Both the position numbers and the translations under genes were made by a program. The notes under the pieces are model-generated. The model did no database searches. It saw nothing but the letters and a program-made list of their open reading frames with translations, and was not told where the DNA came from. 64,000 nucleotides of DNA from RPQJ01 sp963846885 (GTDB taxonomy: Bacteria > Pseudomonadota > Gammaproteobacteria > Steroidobacterales > Steroidobacteraceae), in the NCBI GenBank assembly GCA_963846885.1, contig CAWJXS010000020.1, positions 248,001 to 312,000 on the forward strand, written 5' to 3'. The stretch's first letter is position 1. The number at the start of each line of letters is the position of its first letter. Of this stretch, positions 19,133-26,403 are shown piece after piece.

Positions 19133-20656
19133 GTGAATCTGTACACCTCGTTCACGACGCCTGCTGCCAGCGCACGGCCCGCTGCTCGCCGGCTCGCCGC
19201 GATTGTCGTCGCGCCGCTGCTGGCGCTGCAGTGGTCGCCGCATGCCAACGCGCAGCCTGCAGCCGTGGCGCCCTCCGGCCCGGGACTTGTGCAACCTGCA
19301 CCGCCCGCGGCCGGCCCAGCCTCCGCCGCGAGCGTCACCGACGCTTATGCAGAGTTCCGTCGTCGGTTCGACGCCGGGCAATACGTCGAGGCAGTCGACC
19401 ACGCACGCAGCGTGGCGGAGCTGACCGAACGACAGGCGACGGACCCGACCGCCGAAGATGTGCAGGTGGCCCTGATGAACCTCGGCATGGTGCAGAACCT
19501 GGCCGAGGACTACTCCGGGGCCGAAGCCACGTTCCAGCGCGTGATCGGGTTGATCGAGAAATCCGGCCGGCCGGCCCGGGCGCGACTTGCACGCGCGTAC
19601 GCGGGCCTCGCCTCGGCGTATCACGATGGCAAGCGTCACGAACTCGCCGTGCAGGCCTTCGACCAGGCCATCGCGCTGACCAGGCGCGACGAGGGCCTGT
19701 TGACCGAGCGGCAGGTTCCGTTGATCGAGAAGTACATCGACTCGCTGACGGAACTCGGCCGCTACCCCGAGGCCCTGCAGGCGCAGAAGTACCTGCTGCG
19801 GATCGCCACGCGCCAGTACGGCGAAACCAGCGTCGAGATCGTGCCGCGGCTCGAGCAGATCGGGCGCTGGTACGCGTCCGTCGGCGCATATGACCAGTCC
19901 CGGCGCATCCTCAAGCAGGCGCTCGGGATCGTCGAGACCGCCGAGGGCGAGCAGTCGCAGCGGCTCGTCAGCCCATTGCTTGCGCTGGCTGCCTGCAATC
20001 GGCGCCAACTGCTCGATCCCGTGCAACAGCAGCAGGACAGCGCAGACGAGGCTGCGGCCCGCTTCAACGATCCGACCGCAGCCCTGGCAATGACCAGCTA
20101 CAGCCCCGGCATGCTGATCGCCGAAGGCGAGCGCGCCCTGCTGCAGGCGGCCGCTCTCACCGACGCGACCGCGGAGCCCCCGCCCATGCAGGTGCTGAAC
20201 GTGCGCACCCAGCTCGGCGACTGGTACCAGTTGCGGATGCAGCCGGATCGCGCGCTGCCCCACTATCGCCAGGCGTGGCTCGCGGCAACGCGCATCACCG
20301 ACAAGCTCGAGGGCAAGACCTACGCCGAAGCGATCTTCGGCAAGCCGGTGCTGCTGCACGTCGTGCGGCCGGACGGCTGGAACCGGTATGCCGGACGCGC
20401 ACCGGACACCCTCGAAGTGCGCAATGTGGTCGTCGAGTTCGCGGTCGACTCGGCGGGTCGCGTGCAGGACGCGCAAGTCGTGGATGATTCCGGCGACCCG
20501 AAACGCGCCGAAAGGACCGCCCGCGCACTCGTCGAGACCGGCCGTTACCGTCCACGCTTCGAGGCGGGCGTGCCCGTCGCCACGCCAGAGATGCGTTTCG
20601 AGCAGCCCTGGATCCTGCCGCTGCCCGAACCCGCGGCACCGGGCAACCGCAGCTAG
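19133..20656 (+). CDS. Secreted TPR protein with C-terminal TonB-like domain
   Basis: I start it at the GTG at 19133 ('MNLYTSFTT'), after the CFA gene stop. The 507-residue product has a signal-like N-terminus ('AAIVVAPLLALQWSPHANA'), then helical tetratricopeptide-like repeats ('ALMNLGMVQNLAEDYSGAEATF', 'AYAGLASAYHDGKRHELAV', 'YPEALQAQKYLLRIATRQYG') and, at about 425-495, a domain 'VVVEFAVDSAGRVQDAQVV' followed by 'AERTARALVETGRYRPRF', the pattern of TonB C-terminal domains. There is no TonB-type membrane anchor or proline-rich spacer, so it probably works in the periplasm rather than as an energiser. Confidence 0.72.
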   Translation: MNLYTSFTTPAASARPAARRLAAIVVAPLLALQWSPHANAQPAAVAPSGPGLVQPAPPAAGPASAASVTDAYAEFRRRFDAGQYVEAVDHARSVAELTERQATDPTAEDVQVALMNLGMVQNLAEDYSGAEATFQRVIGLIEKSGRPARARLARAYAGLASAYHDGKRHELAVQAFDQAIALTRRDEGLLTERQVPLIEKYIDSLTELGRYPEALQAQKYLLRIATRQYGETSVEIVPRLEQIGRWYASVGAYDQSRRILKQALGIVETAEGEQSQRLVSPLLALAACNRRQLLDPVQQQQDSADEAAARFNDPTAALAMTSYSPGMLIAEGERALLQAAALTDATAEPPPMQVLNVRTQLGDWYQLRMQPDRALPHYRQAWLAATRITDKLEGKTYAEAIFGKPVLLHVVRPDGWNRYAGRAPDTLEVRNVVVEFAVDSAGRVQDAQVVDDSGDPKRAERTARALVETGRYRPRFEAGVPVATPEMRFEQPWILPLPEPAAPGNRS

Positions 20657-21020
20657 GCAAGCTCTGCCAGGGAAGCTTTGCCCAGGCCCGCAAGTGACGC
20701 GTTGCGTGCGCTCGATCCGGTGCCTGTCACCGAGCTTGGAAAGGCAGACACGCGCTCTGTGACAGGCACCGGATCGAGCGCTCTGGCAGCGTCGCAGGCT
20801 GGCAGTCGCAAGCGTCCGACCCGGGACCGTTCCCAGAGCGCGTGGCTGCCTTTCCAAGCTCGGGGAACGGTCCCGGGTCGGACGCGCCAGCGACGGGTCG
20901 CCCTCGCGTGTTCGACGCGCGGTGCCGAATTGGAAACCGGCGCGGCTGACCTTGATGCTCGGTGACAGGCACCGGATCGAGCGCACGCAACGCGTCACTG
21001 CGGACCAGTACAGAGCTTCC
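20657..21020. other. 364-base convergent intergenic region filled by a nested palindrome
   Basis: No gene is seen between the stop codons of the TPR protein and the lipoprotein gene on the other strand. Nearly the whole stretch is made of inverted repeats; short open frames crossing it are a by-product of the palindromes. Confidence 0.7.
20694..20998. repeat. Nested composite palindromic element with perfect 42-base inverted ends
   Basis: 20694-20735 and 20957-20998 are perfect 42-base inverted repeats; weaker similarity extends to about 20670 and 21026. Inside, 'GATCCGGTGCCTGTCAC' repeats inverted at 20759-20780 (hairpin 1), and 20814-20834 pairs perfectly with 20863-20883 around 'GACCCGGGACCGTTCCC' (hairpin 2). 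The loop of hairpin 1 (20731-20758) and the loop of hairpin 2 (20835-20862) are reverse complements with one mismatch. Thus two different REP-like palindromes share one loop sequence. No transposase is nearby. Confidence 0.85.
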
Positions 21021-21695
21021 CTATCGGCGCGGCGGGGGCGGCAGCTCGACTTCGCGCGGCGCGGCGGGCCGCGCCGACGGCAGCAAGCCGCGTACGAGCG
21101 CCTGCTCGTGGAATTCGGCTGCGAGCTTGGCTCCCGCGTCGCGCATCGCGCTGCGAGTGGCCGCTGCAAGCGCCGCGTCGCCTTTGCCCGGAAAGCTGCT
21201 TGCAGGCTGCGAACCGTAGCCGGTGAACGTCCAGCTGTCGGCGAGCTCGCCCTGTGGCGAGTACAGCCGTATCGTGTAGCGCAGGCTGGCCGCGTACATC
21301 TGGGTGCCGGAATCGCCCGGCGTGACGAACGCGAAATCCTCGAGCACGGGCTCGAGCACGCCGCGGATCTCCGCGTCCGTGGCAGCCGCGGCTCCGGGCG
21401 AGGCCACCGGCACCACGCGCGCGAACATGGCATTGAGCACGCGCATGAACCCCGCGGACTGCGCCTTGCCGAGGCCGATGCTGTACTCGCCGCCCCCTGC
21501 CGGTCGCTTTTCCTCGTACACCTTCTCGGTGAACTCGAGCGGCATGTGCACGCCGACGACGATGGGAATCTTTTCGATCAGCGGTTGCGGAATGTCGGCG
21601 CTCGTCTCGAACTTCGTGGGCGCGCACGCTGCCAGCAGCAGCACGACCGCGACGGCCGCTACGCGCTGGGCAAGGACAGGATGCAGGCTCCGCAT
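21021..21695 (-). CDS. Hypothetical lipoprotein, last gene of the kinase/ExbB/vWA array
   Basis: The 224-residue precursor starts at the ATG at 21695 ('MRSLHPVLAQ'); a signal peptide ends in the lipobox 'LLAAC'. The mature part contains 'PIVVGVHMPLEFTEKVYEEK' and 'SWTFTGYGSQ', and its C-terminus is Pro-rich. It resembles small envelope lipoproteins of the type that vary around ABC or Tol systems, but no family is assigned. A 'GAGGAG' lies upstream. It starts 17 bases after the stop of the vWA gene, so it belongs to the same transcription unit. Confidence 0.7.
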   Translation of the reverse strand: MRSLHPVLAQRVAAVAVVLLLAACAPTKFETSADIPQPLIEKIPIVVGVHMPLEFTEKVYEEKRPAGGGEYSIGLGKAQSAGFMRVLNAMFARVVPVASPGAAAATDAEIRGVLEPVLEDFAFVTPGDSGTQMYAASLRYTIRLYSPQGELADSWTFTGYGSQPASSFPGKGDAALAAATRSAMRDAGAKLAAEFHEQALVRGLLPSARPAAPREVELPPPPRR

Positions 21696-21712
21696 GCGAA
21701 TCACGATACTCC

Positions 21713-22720
21713 TCAGCGCCGGTAGCTGGCGGGCTCGTTCAGGCCGACGAACGTGCCGCCGTTGCGCGCGCACAGCACGCGCATCAGGGTAGCGAATCGC
21801 ACGCTGGTGAACTGCGGCGCGTCCGGCCGCACGGGGAAGCCCAGTGCATGGATGCGGACCCGTCGCTCGCCCGTGCGGTCCTCGCGGTTGATGAGGTCGA
21901 CGGCGCGCACCACGGAATCAATCGACGAGCCGGTGAATTCGTCCCCGACCACGTACAGGCTGATGCGCCGTCCCGTGGCGTGATAGGTGCGAATCGCCTC
22001 GACGATTCCCTCCACCGGACTCGAATTGCTGAACGGAAACCAGTCGCGCAGCCGGTCGAGCACGATCTTGCGCTGGTTGGGCGTGTCCGGCAGCCAGCGT
22101 CCGCGGTACGACGGGAACATGTACACGCCCTCGTCGCTCATGACCTGCCAGCCCTTGACCGTCGGGTATGCATCGAGCACTTCCTGCATCTTGCGCAGCA
22201 TCAGCGGCCAGGCGTAGTTGGCCATCGAGCCCGAGGTGTCGATGATGAAGATGATGTATTCGCTGTCCACAGGCAGGCCCGCCACGGCATCCTGCGGCGC
22301 CCGGCGGAACTCCGTGCCGAGCACCTTCTTCATCTCGTCGGTGAGTTCCTGCTGCGCCGAAACGAGCTGGCCCTCGAGCTTGTTGGCCACCTCCGCGTCC
22401 TGGTTGCTCGCCTGGTACTGCCCTTTCACGTCGCTCAGGTCGCCGCGCAGCCGGGCCAGTTTCCGCTTGACCTCGGACAGCTGCCGCTCACGTTCGGTGA
22501 GGTCACGATTGAGGATCTCGGTCTCGCCGCGCATTTCATGGCGTTCTTCCTGCAGCGCGAGCAAGCGACCTTCGAGGTCGAGGCGCGACTTCTCGAGCGC
22601 CTTCGGCTCGCCGAACTTGCTCAGCATGAACAGCAGGATGATCGCCCCGAACGCGCAGCAGATCGTGTCGAGGAACGACATGCTGAAGACTTCGAAGTCG
22701 CGGGCGCGGCGGCGTTTCAT
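21713..22720 (-). CDS. Membrane-anchored vWA-domain protein (first paralogue; MotB-position)
   Basis: The 335-residue protein begins 'MKRRRARDFEVF', then one membrane helix 'SFLDTICCAFGAIILLFML' (15-33) with an aspartate (Asp18) at its start. A coiled coil of about 80 residues (45-130) follows, then a von Willebrand A domain with the metal-site motif 'DTSGS' (161-165). The layout short cytoplasmic tail, single helix with acidic residue, coiled coil, periplasmic domain matches the arrangement of MotB/ExbD/ZorB partners of ExbB/MotA channels (inference). Its ATG overlaps the preceding vWA gene's stop as ATGA (22717-22720). Confidence 0.82.
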   Translation of the reverse strand: MKRRRARDFEVFSMSFLDTICCAFGAIILLFMLSKFGEPKALEKSRLDLEGRLLALQEERHEMRGETEILNRDLTERERQLSEVKRKLARLRGDLSDVKGQYQASNQDAEVANKLEGQLVSAQQELTDEMKKVLGTEFRRAPQDAVAGLPVDSEYIIFIIDTSGSMANYAWPLMLRKMQEVLDAYPTVKGWQVMSDEGVYMFPSYRGRWLPDTPNQRKIVLDRLRDWFPFSNSSPVEGIVEAIRTYHATGRRISLYVVGDEFTGSSIDSVVRAVDLINREDRTGERRVRIHALGFPVRPDAPQFTSVRFATLMRVLCARNGGTFVGLNEPASYRR

Positions 22721-23817
22721 GGCCAGTCCCGGGCAGGCATCAGGAACGCGCCGTTGGTGCGGCGCGCAAGGGTCCAGAACGCGCTCGAGGCGGCCGGGTC
22801 GCCCTCCATCGGCAGCAGGATCACGTTTGCAGGCACGCGGCTCGGGTACTTGCCGAGCGCGCGCTCGAACAGCTTGAGGCGGCCGTCGCCGTCGATCGTC
22901 TTGCGCAGCGTGGGCGGTGTGGCGCCCTGCGTCGGCAAGCCGTCCGTGATGATGAACACGTTGTCGGGGGCCGGGCTCAGCGTGTTCATCAGCGTGAACG
23001 CGTTCTCGAGGCTGGTGCCGTCGGTGGGCACCGTGCGCCGGAGGTTCGTGATGACGTCGCTCAACGCCTGCGCATCGCTGCCATCGAGCCAGCGGCCACC
23101 GCTGTTCGGCGCCAGCGACCACGCCTTCACGTTGAACGCGAGCACCTGGAATTTCGACTTGGCTGGAATCTGCGCCGTGAGCCAGTCCACCGTCGCCACC
23201 GTGCGGCGCCACTTCTCCGACCGCAGGCGCCGGCTCTCCGGCATGTTGCGCAGGCGGATCACGTTGACCACGGTCTCGTCGAGCATGCTGGCCGAAACGT
23301 CCACCAGGATCACGATGCGCTCGCCGCCGAGCTTGAGCCCGCTCAGGTACTGCCGGTCGCCGCTGCCGACGAATCCCTTGACGCGATTGCCTGGCTTGCC
23401 GGGCGCGGGCGTGCCTGCAACGAGCCGCTTCTTCTCGGCCTCGATCTGCTTGAGGTCGGCCTTCAGCTTCTCGATCGCCTCACGCCGCGAGACGGCGGTC
23501 TTGCTGGCGTCGGCCAGTTGTTCCTTCGCCTTCTCGGTTTCCTGCAGGACGCGGTCGGAGAGGCCTTCGGCGCGCTCAGCCTCGGTCAAGGTCGTCCGCA
23601 GGCTGTTGCGCAGCACGACGAGATCGGAATAGCCCTGCAGCACTTCCTCTTCGAGCTTGTCGACCTCTGCCTGCAGCTCCGCGGTCTCGTTCTTGAACGA
23701 CCGGTTGCCGGCCGCGTTCAGGATCATGTACAGCAGCACGATCGCGCCGAACGCGCAGCAGATCGTGTCCAGGAAGGACATCGAGAAGATGTCGAACTTG
23801 CGTCTACGGCGTGACAT
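22717..23817 (-). CDS. Membrane-anchored vWA-domain protein (second paralogue)
   Basis: The 366-residue protein is a paralogue of the next gene: 'SFLDTICCAFGAIVLLYMI' (14-32, with Asp17) is nearly identical in the membrane helix. A longer coiled coil spans about 45-135. Its vWA domain has a complete metal-ion site: 'DVSAS' at 173-177, Thr268 in 'TDGTSL', and 'TDG' at 291-293. vWA domains bind partner proteins in a metal-dependent way. Its start lies 14 bases inside the end of the FHA gene. The pair suggests a heteromeric assembly. Confidence 0.83.
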   Translation of the reverse strand: MSRRRRKFDIFSMSFLDTICCAFGAIVLLYMILNAAGNRSFKNETAELQAEVDKLEEEVLQGYSDLVVLRNSLRTTLTEAERAEGLSDRVLQETEKAKEQLADASKTAVSRREAIEKLKADLKQIEAEKKRLVAGTPAPGKPGNRVKGFVGSGDRQYLSGLKLGGERIVILVDVSASMLDETVVNVIRLRNMPESRRLRSEKWRRTVATVDWLTAQIPAKSKFQVLAFNVKAWSLAPNSGGRWLDGSDAQALSDVITNLRRTVPTDGTSLENAFTLMNTLSPAPDNVFIITDGLPTQGATPPTLRKTIDGDGRLKLFERALGKYPSRVPANVILLPMEGDPAASSAFWTLARRTNGAFLMPARDWP

Positions 23818-25213
23818 GGTCCGCCAGCACCCGGATCAGTTCGAGCGCCACGCCGGGCGCGCCGAGCCGCAGCACGTCCCCGACCTGCAACACGACGCGA
23901 CCGCCGACCCGCTCGTCGTTCACGAACGTGCCGTACGTACTGTGATCCTCGACCACCGCCTGGCCATCGCGCTGCGCGAGCGTGCAGTGCGAGCGGGACA
24001 CGCCCGCAATGCCGGCCGGCAGCGTCAGCGCACGCGCCCCGGCACCGACGGACCAGCCGAGCGTGAGCGGCGTCGCGGAGATCGGCCACGCGCGACCATT
24101 GAACAGCACGTGCGTCGGCACCGCATCGGCCGGCACCTGCGCGCGAGCCACCGCCGCTTCATCATCGGCCACTGCATCCGACGCGACGAGCGGGAGGCGG
24201 TGCACCAGCGCTATGGCATCGGCCGGTCGCACGATGGCGTTGGCGGCAAGGAGCGCGCCCGTGGCGGCTGCGCCGTGCGCAAGCTCGACCATCACGCAGT
24301 CGCGCAGGCCGGACAGGCGCGCGACGAGGCCGGGTATCGCGGCAATGCGCGGCGTGAAGCACAGGTGCAGCAGCGCGCCTGCGGGACGTGCCAGCTGCAC
24401 CAGCCGCAGAATTTCGCTGGCCAGCGTGTCGACCGCCGCGATCACCTGCGCGCGGGTGAGCCTGATACGGTAAGTCGTGGCGCCGAACTCGAGCTCTGCC
24501 GCAATTTCGTCTGCGGTTGCGAGCGCCTGCAGCCACGCCGGCAGCTGGTCGTGCAGCCGCTGCTCGCTCGCCGCCTGGTGCAACGGATCGAAGCGCGTGT
24601 CGCGCACGAACGCGGAGGCAATCGCAGCCGCCATGGCCTGGTTGAAAGCCAGCTGGCCCACGCCCGGCAACAGCTCGTAGCGGGTGCGGCGCAACGTGCC
24701 CTCGGCGCGCGCCAGTTCGACCAGCGTGGCCGACGCCTGGTGCAGCTGCAGGTCAAGGTTGAGCATGCACGGTGAAGGCGCCACGGTCGCGAGCGCAGCG
24801 AGGCCGGCGTCGACGAGTCCGCGCGCCACGACGCCGCACTCGTTCGCGATGCCGACCAGCAACCCCAGTTGTTCACGGGTGTAGCCGGGCGGCACGGCCA
24901 GCAGCAACTCCGCGCCACGAGTGCACTGCGCCAGCACGCTGGCCAGATGCGCATGCGCGAGATCCGCGGCGGTGGCGACATCGCCTGTCGACCACGGCAG
25001 GGCCTCGAGCCCGAGCGCGTGCCAGTAACGATTCTGCGCGTGGAGCGGCGCCAGCCGGTGTCGCTGCGCCGCTTCCGCGCCGACCAGCACGCGTCCCGCA
25101 TGCAGGACGGCGTAACCGGGGCTCGGCTCGCCCTCGACCACGGGCTGGCCGTCCGCGCCGCTGCGCGCGAGCAGCAGTCCCGTGTCGTTCAGTTCGACGG
25201 CGATGCGACCCAT
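23804..25213 (-). CDS. Hsp70-like protein with C-terminal FHA domain
   Basis: The 469-residue protein is without signal peptide. The N-terminal 330 residues resemble an actin/Hsp70-type ATPase-like fold ('RIAVELNDTGLLLARSG' and 'ELLLAVPPGYTREQL' at the expected places), though the phosphate-binding glycines are not clear. A forkhead-associated domain fills residues about 380-460: 'GVSRSHC' (404-410), 'DHSTYGTFVND', 'GDVLRLG'. FHA domains read phosphothreonine, so this is the natural target or reader for the kinase encoded upstream. It starts 9 bases after the channel gene. Confidence 0.78.
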   Translation of the reverse strand: MGRIAVELNDTGLLLARSGADGQPVVEGEPSPGYAVLHAGRVLVGAEAAQRHRLAPLHAQNRYWHALGLEALPWSTGDVATAADLAHAHLASVLAQCTRGAELLLAVPPGYTREQLGLLVGIANECGVVARGLVDAGLAALATVAPSPCMLNLDLQLHQASATLVELARAEGTLRRTRYELLPGVGQLAFNQAMAAAIASAFVRDTRFDPLHQAASEQRLHDQLPAWLQALATADEIAAELEFGATTYRIRLTRAQVIAAVDTLASEILRLVQLARPAGALLHLCFTPRIAAIPGLVARLSGLRDCVMVELAHGAAATGALLAANAIVRPADAIALVHRLPLVASDAVADDEAAVARAQVPADAVPTHVLFNGRAWPISATPLTLGWSVGAGARALTLPAGIAGVSRSHCTLAQRDGQAVVEDHSTYGTFVNDERVGGRVVLQVGDVLRLGAPGVALELIRVLADHVTP

Positions 25214-25222
25214 GGGGGCGGC

Positions 25223-26020
25223 CTAGCGGACCATCATCTGCCGCACGACGTTCTCGTCGAGGTAGCCCTCGGCGTCGAGCACGGCCCGTTCCTGCCGCAG
25301 CTGGATCTGGTGCAGCAGGAACATGACGAAAATGCTGAGCCCCAGCGCGACGAGCGTGGAATTGAACGCAATGCCGAGACCCGCGACCACGCCGGACACG
25401 TCGCCCTCGACGGCCTTGTGCGCCTGCTGCAGCGACTCGCCGATGCCGCGCACGGTGCCGACGAAACCGATCGCCGGAATCGCCCAGGCCACGTACCGCA
25501 CCATCGAGAGCTCGGCGTCCAGCCGCCCGAACTCGAGCTCGCACGCGTCGCGGATGGCCGACGAGACGTCCTGGATGTTGCGCGTGGACCCGAAGCGATG
25601 CAGCGCGCTCAACATCGCGCGCGGCAGCAGTTCCGAGCGCATCTCGGGCGGCAGCGCTTCCACCTGCCGCGCGTAGTCGCGTGAATCCTCGGGCAGGATC
25701 TTCATGCCTTCAGGCAGCTTCAGCAGGTCCATGCCGAGCAGCGCCTCGCCGCGGCGCAATGACCAACCCTTGTAGCCCATGATCGCCAGCGACCAGAAAG
25801 CGAGGATGAAACAGACTTCCTGCTCGTAGTCCTTGATGATCACGTAGATGTTGCGCTCGGGGACGAAGTTCGGGTCCTTCTGCATCTGCGCCGCGTCGGA
25901 AGCCGCGACCGCCGCGGCCTGCGGCCGCACGACCGTCGCATAGAAGCCCTGCACGATGATCGCGATCACGATCAGTGCGAACACTTCGAACAGGAACTCG
26001 CGGGACTTGGGCTTTTGCAT
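25223..26020 (-). CDS. MotA/TolQ/ExbB-type proton channel family protein
   Basis: The 265-residue protein has about four predicted membrane segments: roughly 11-31, 68-86, 170-190 and 205-235. The family signature appears in 'PAIGFVGTVRGIGESL' and 'GLGIAFNSTLVALGLSIFVMF'. Family members form proton- or sodium-driven stators with a single-helix partner bearing an acidic residue. The two vWA proteins two and three genes downstream carry such a helix, so they are the likely partners. The 80-residue cytoplasmic loop 'SALHRFGSTRNIQDVSSAIRD' is also family-like. Confidence 0.85.
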   Translation of the reverse strand: MQKPKSREFLFEVFALIVIAIIVQGFYATVVRPQAAAVAASDAAQMQKDPNFVPERNIYVIIKDYEQEVCFILAFWSLAIMGYKGWSLRRGEALLGMDLLKLPEGMKILPEDSRDYARQVEALPPEMRSELLPRAMLSALHRFGSTRNIQDVSSAIRDACELEFGRLDAELSMVRYVAWAIPAIGFVGTVRGIGESLQQAHKAVEGDVSGVVAGLGIAFNSTLVALGLSIFVMFLLHQIQLRQERAVLDAEGYLDENVVRQMMVR

Positions 26021-26034
26021 GGGCTCGCTCGGGC

Positions 26035-26403
26035 TCAGATGTCGACAGGGAAGGCGACGTCGAAGTCGGGACGGACTTTCTCGGTCGGTTCGAAGCGCTG
26101 GGGCGAGCCCTTGGCTGCCGCTGGCGTTGCTGCTGGAGTCGCTGCGGGTGCGTCTGCAGTGGCGGCGCTTGCCTCAGCCGCTGGAGCGACAGCCGCGTCC
26201 TGTGCCGGCTCGGGAACCGACCCTGCAGCCGGCGGCTGCGATGCTGCTGGCACCTTCGCCGGCGCCGTCGTCGGCGCCGGGAGATTCTGCTGCGCGTAGG
26301 CGATGCCCACGGCGAGGATCGCCAGTGCGAACAGCGGGGCGACCGGCAGCGGACGCGAGCGGCGCTCGCCGCGCAGCGGACGAACGCGGGTTTTATTCGG
26401 CAT
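26035..26403 (-). CDS. Ala/Pro-rich small protein with N-terminal signal or membrane anchor
   Basis: The 122-residue product begins at an ATG at 26403 that overlaps the end of the PEGA/SUMF1 gene (CTATGCCGAATAA). A basic N-terminus is followed by one hydrophobic helix ('VAPLFALAILAVGIAYA') and then an Ala/Pro-rich low-complexity segment, ending 'DFDVAFPVDI'. No family recognised; it could be a spacer protein crossing the periplasm. Fourteen bases separate it from the channel gene. Confidence 0.6.
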   Translation of the reverse strand: MPNKTRVRPLRGERRSRPLPVAPLFALAILAVGIAYAQQNLPAPTTAPAKVPAASQPPAAGSVPEPAQDAAVAPAAEASAATADAPAATPAATPAAAKGSPQRFEPTEKVRPDFDVAFPVDI

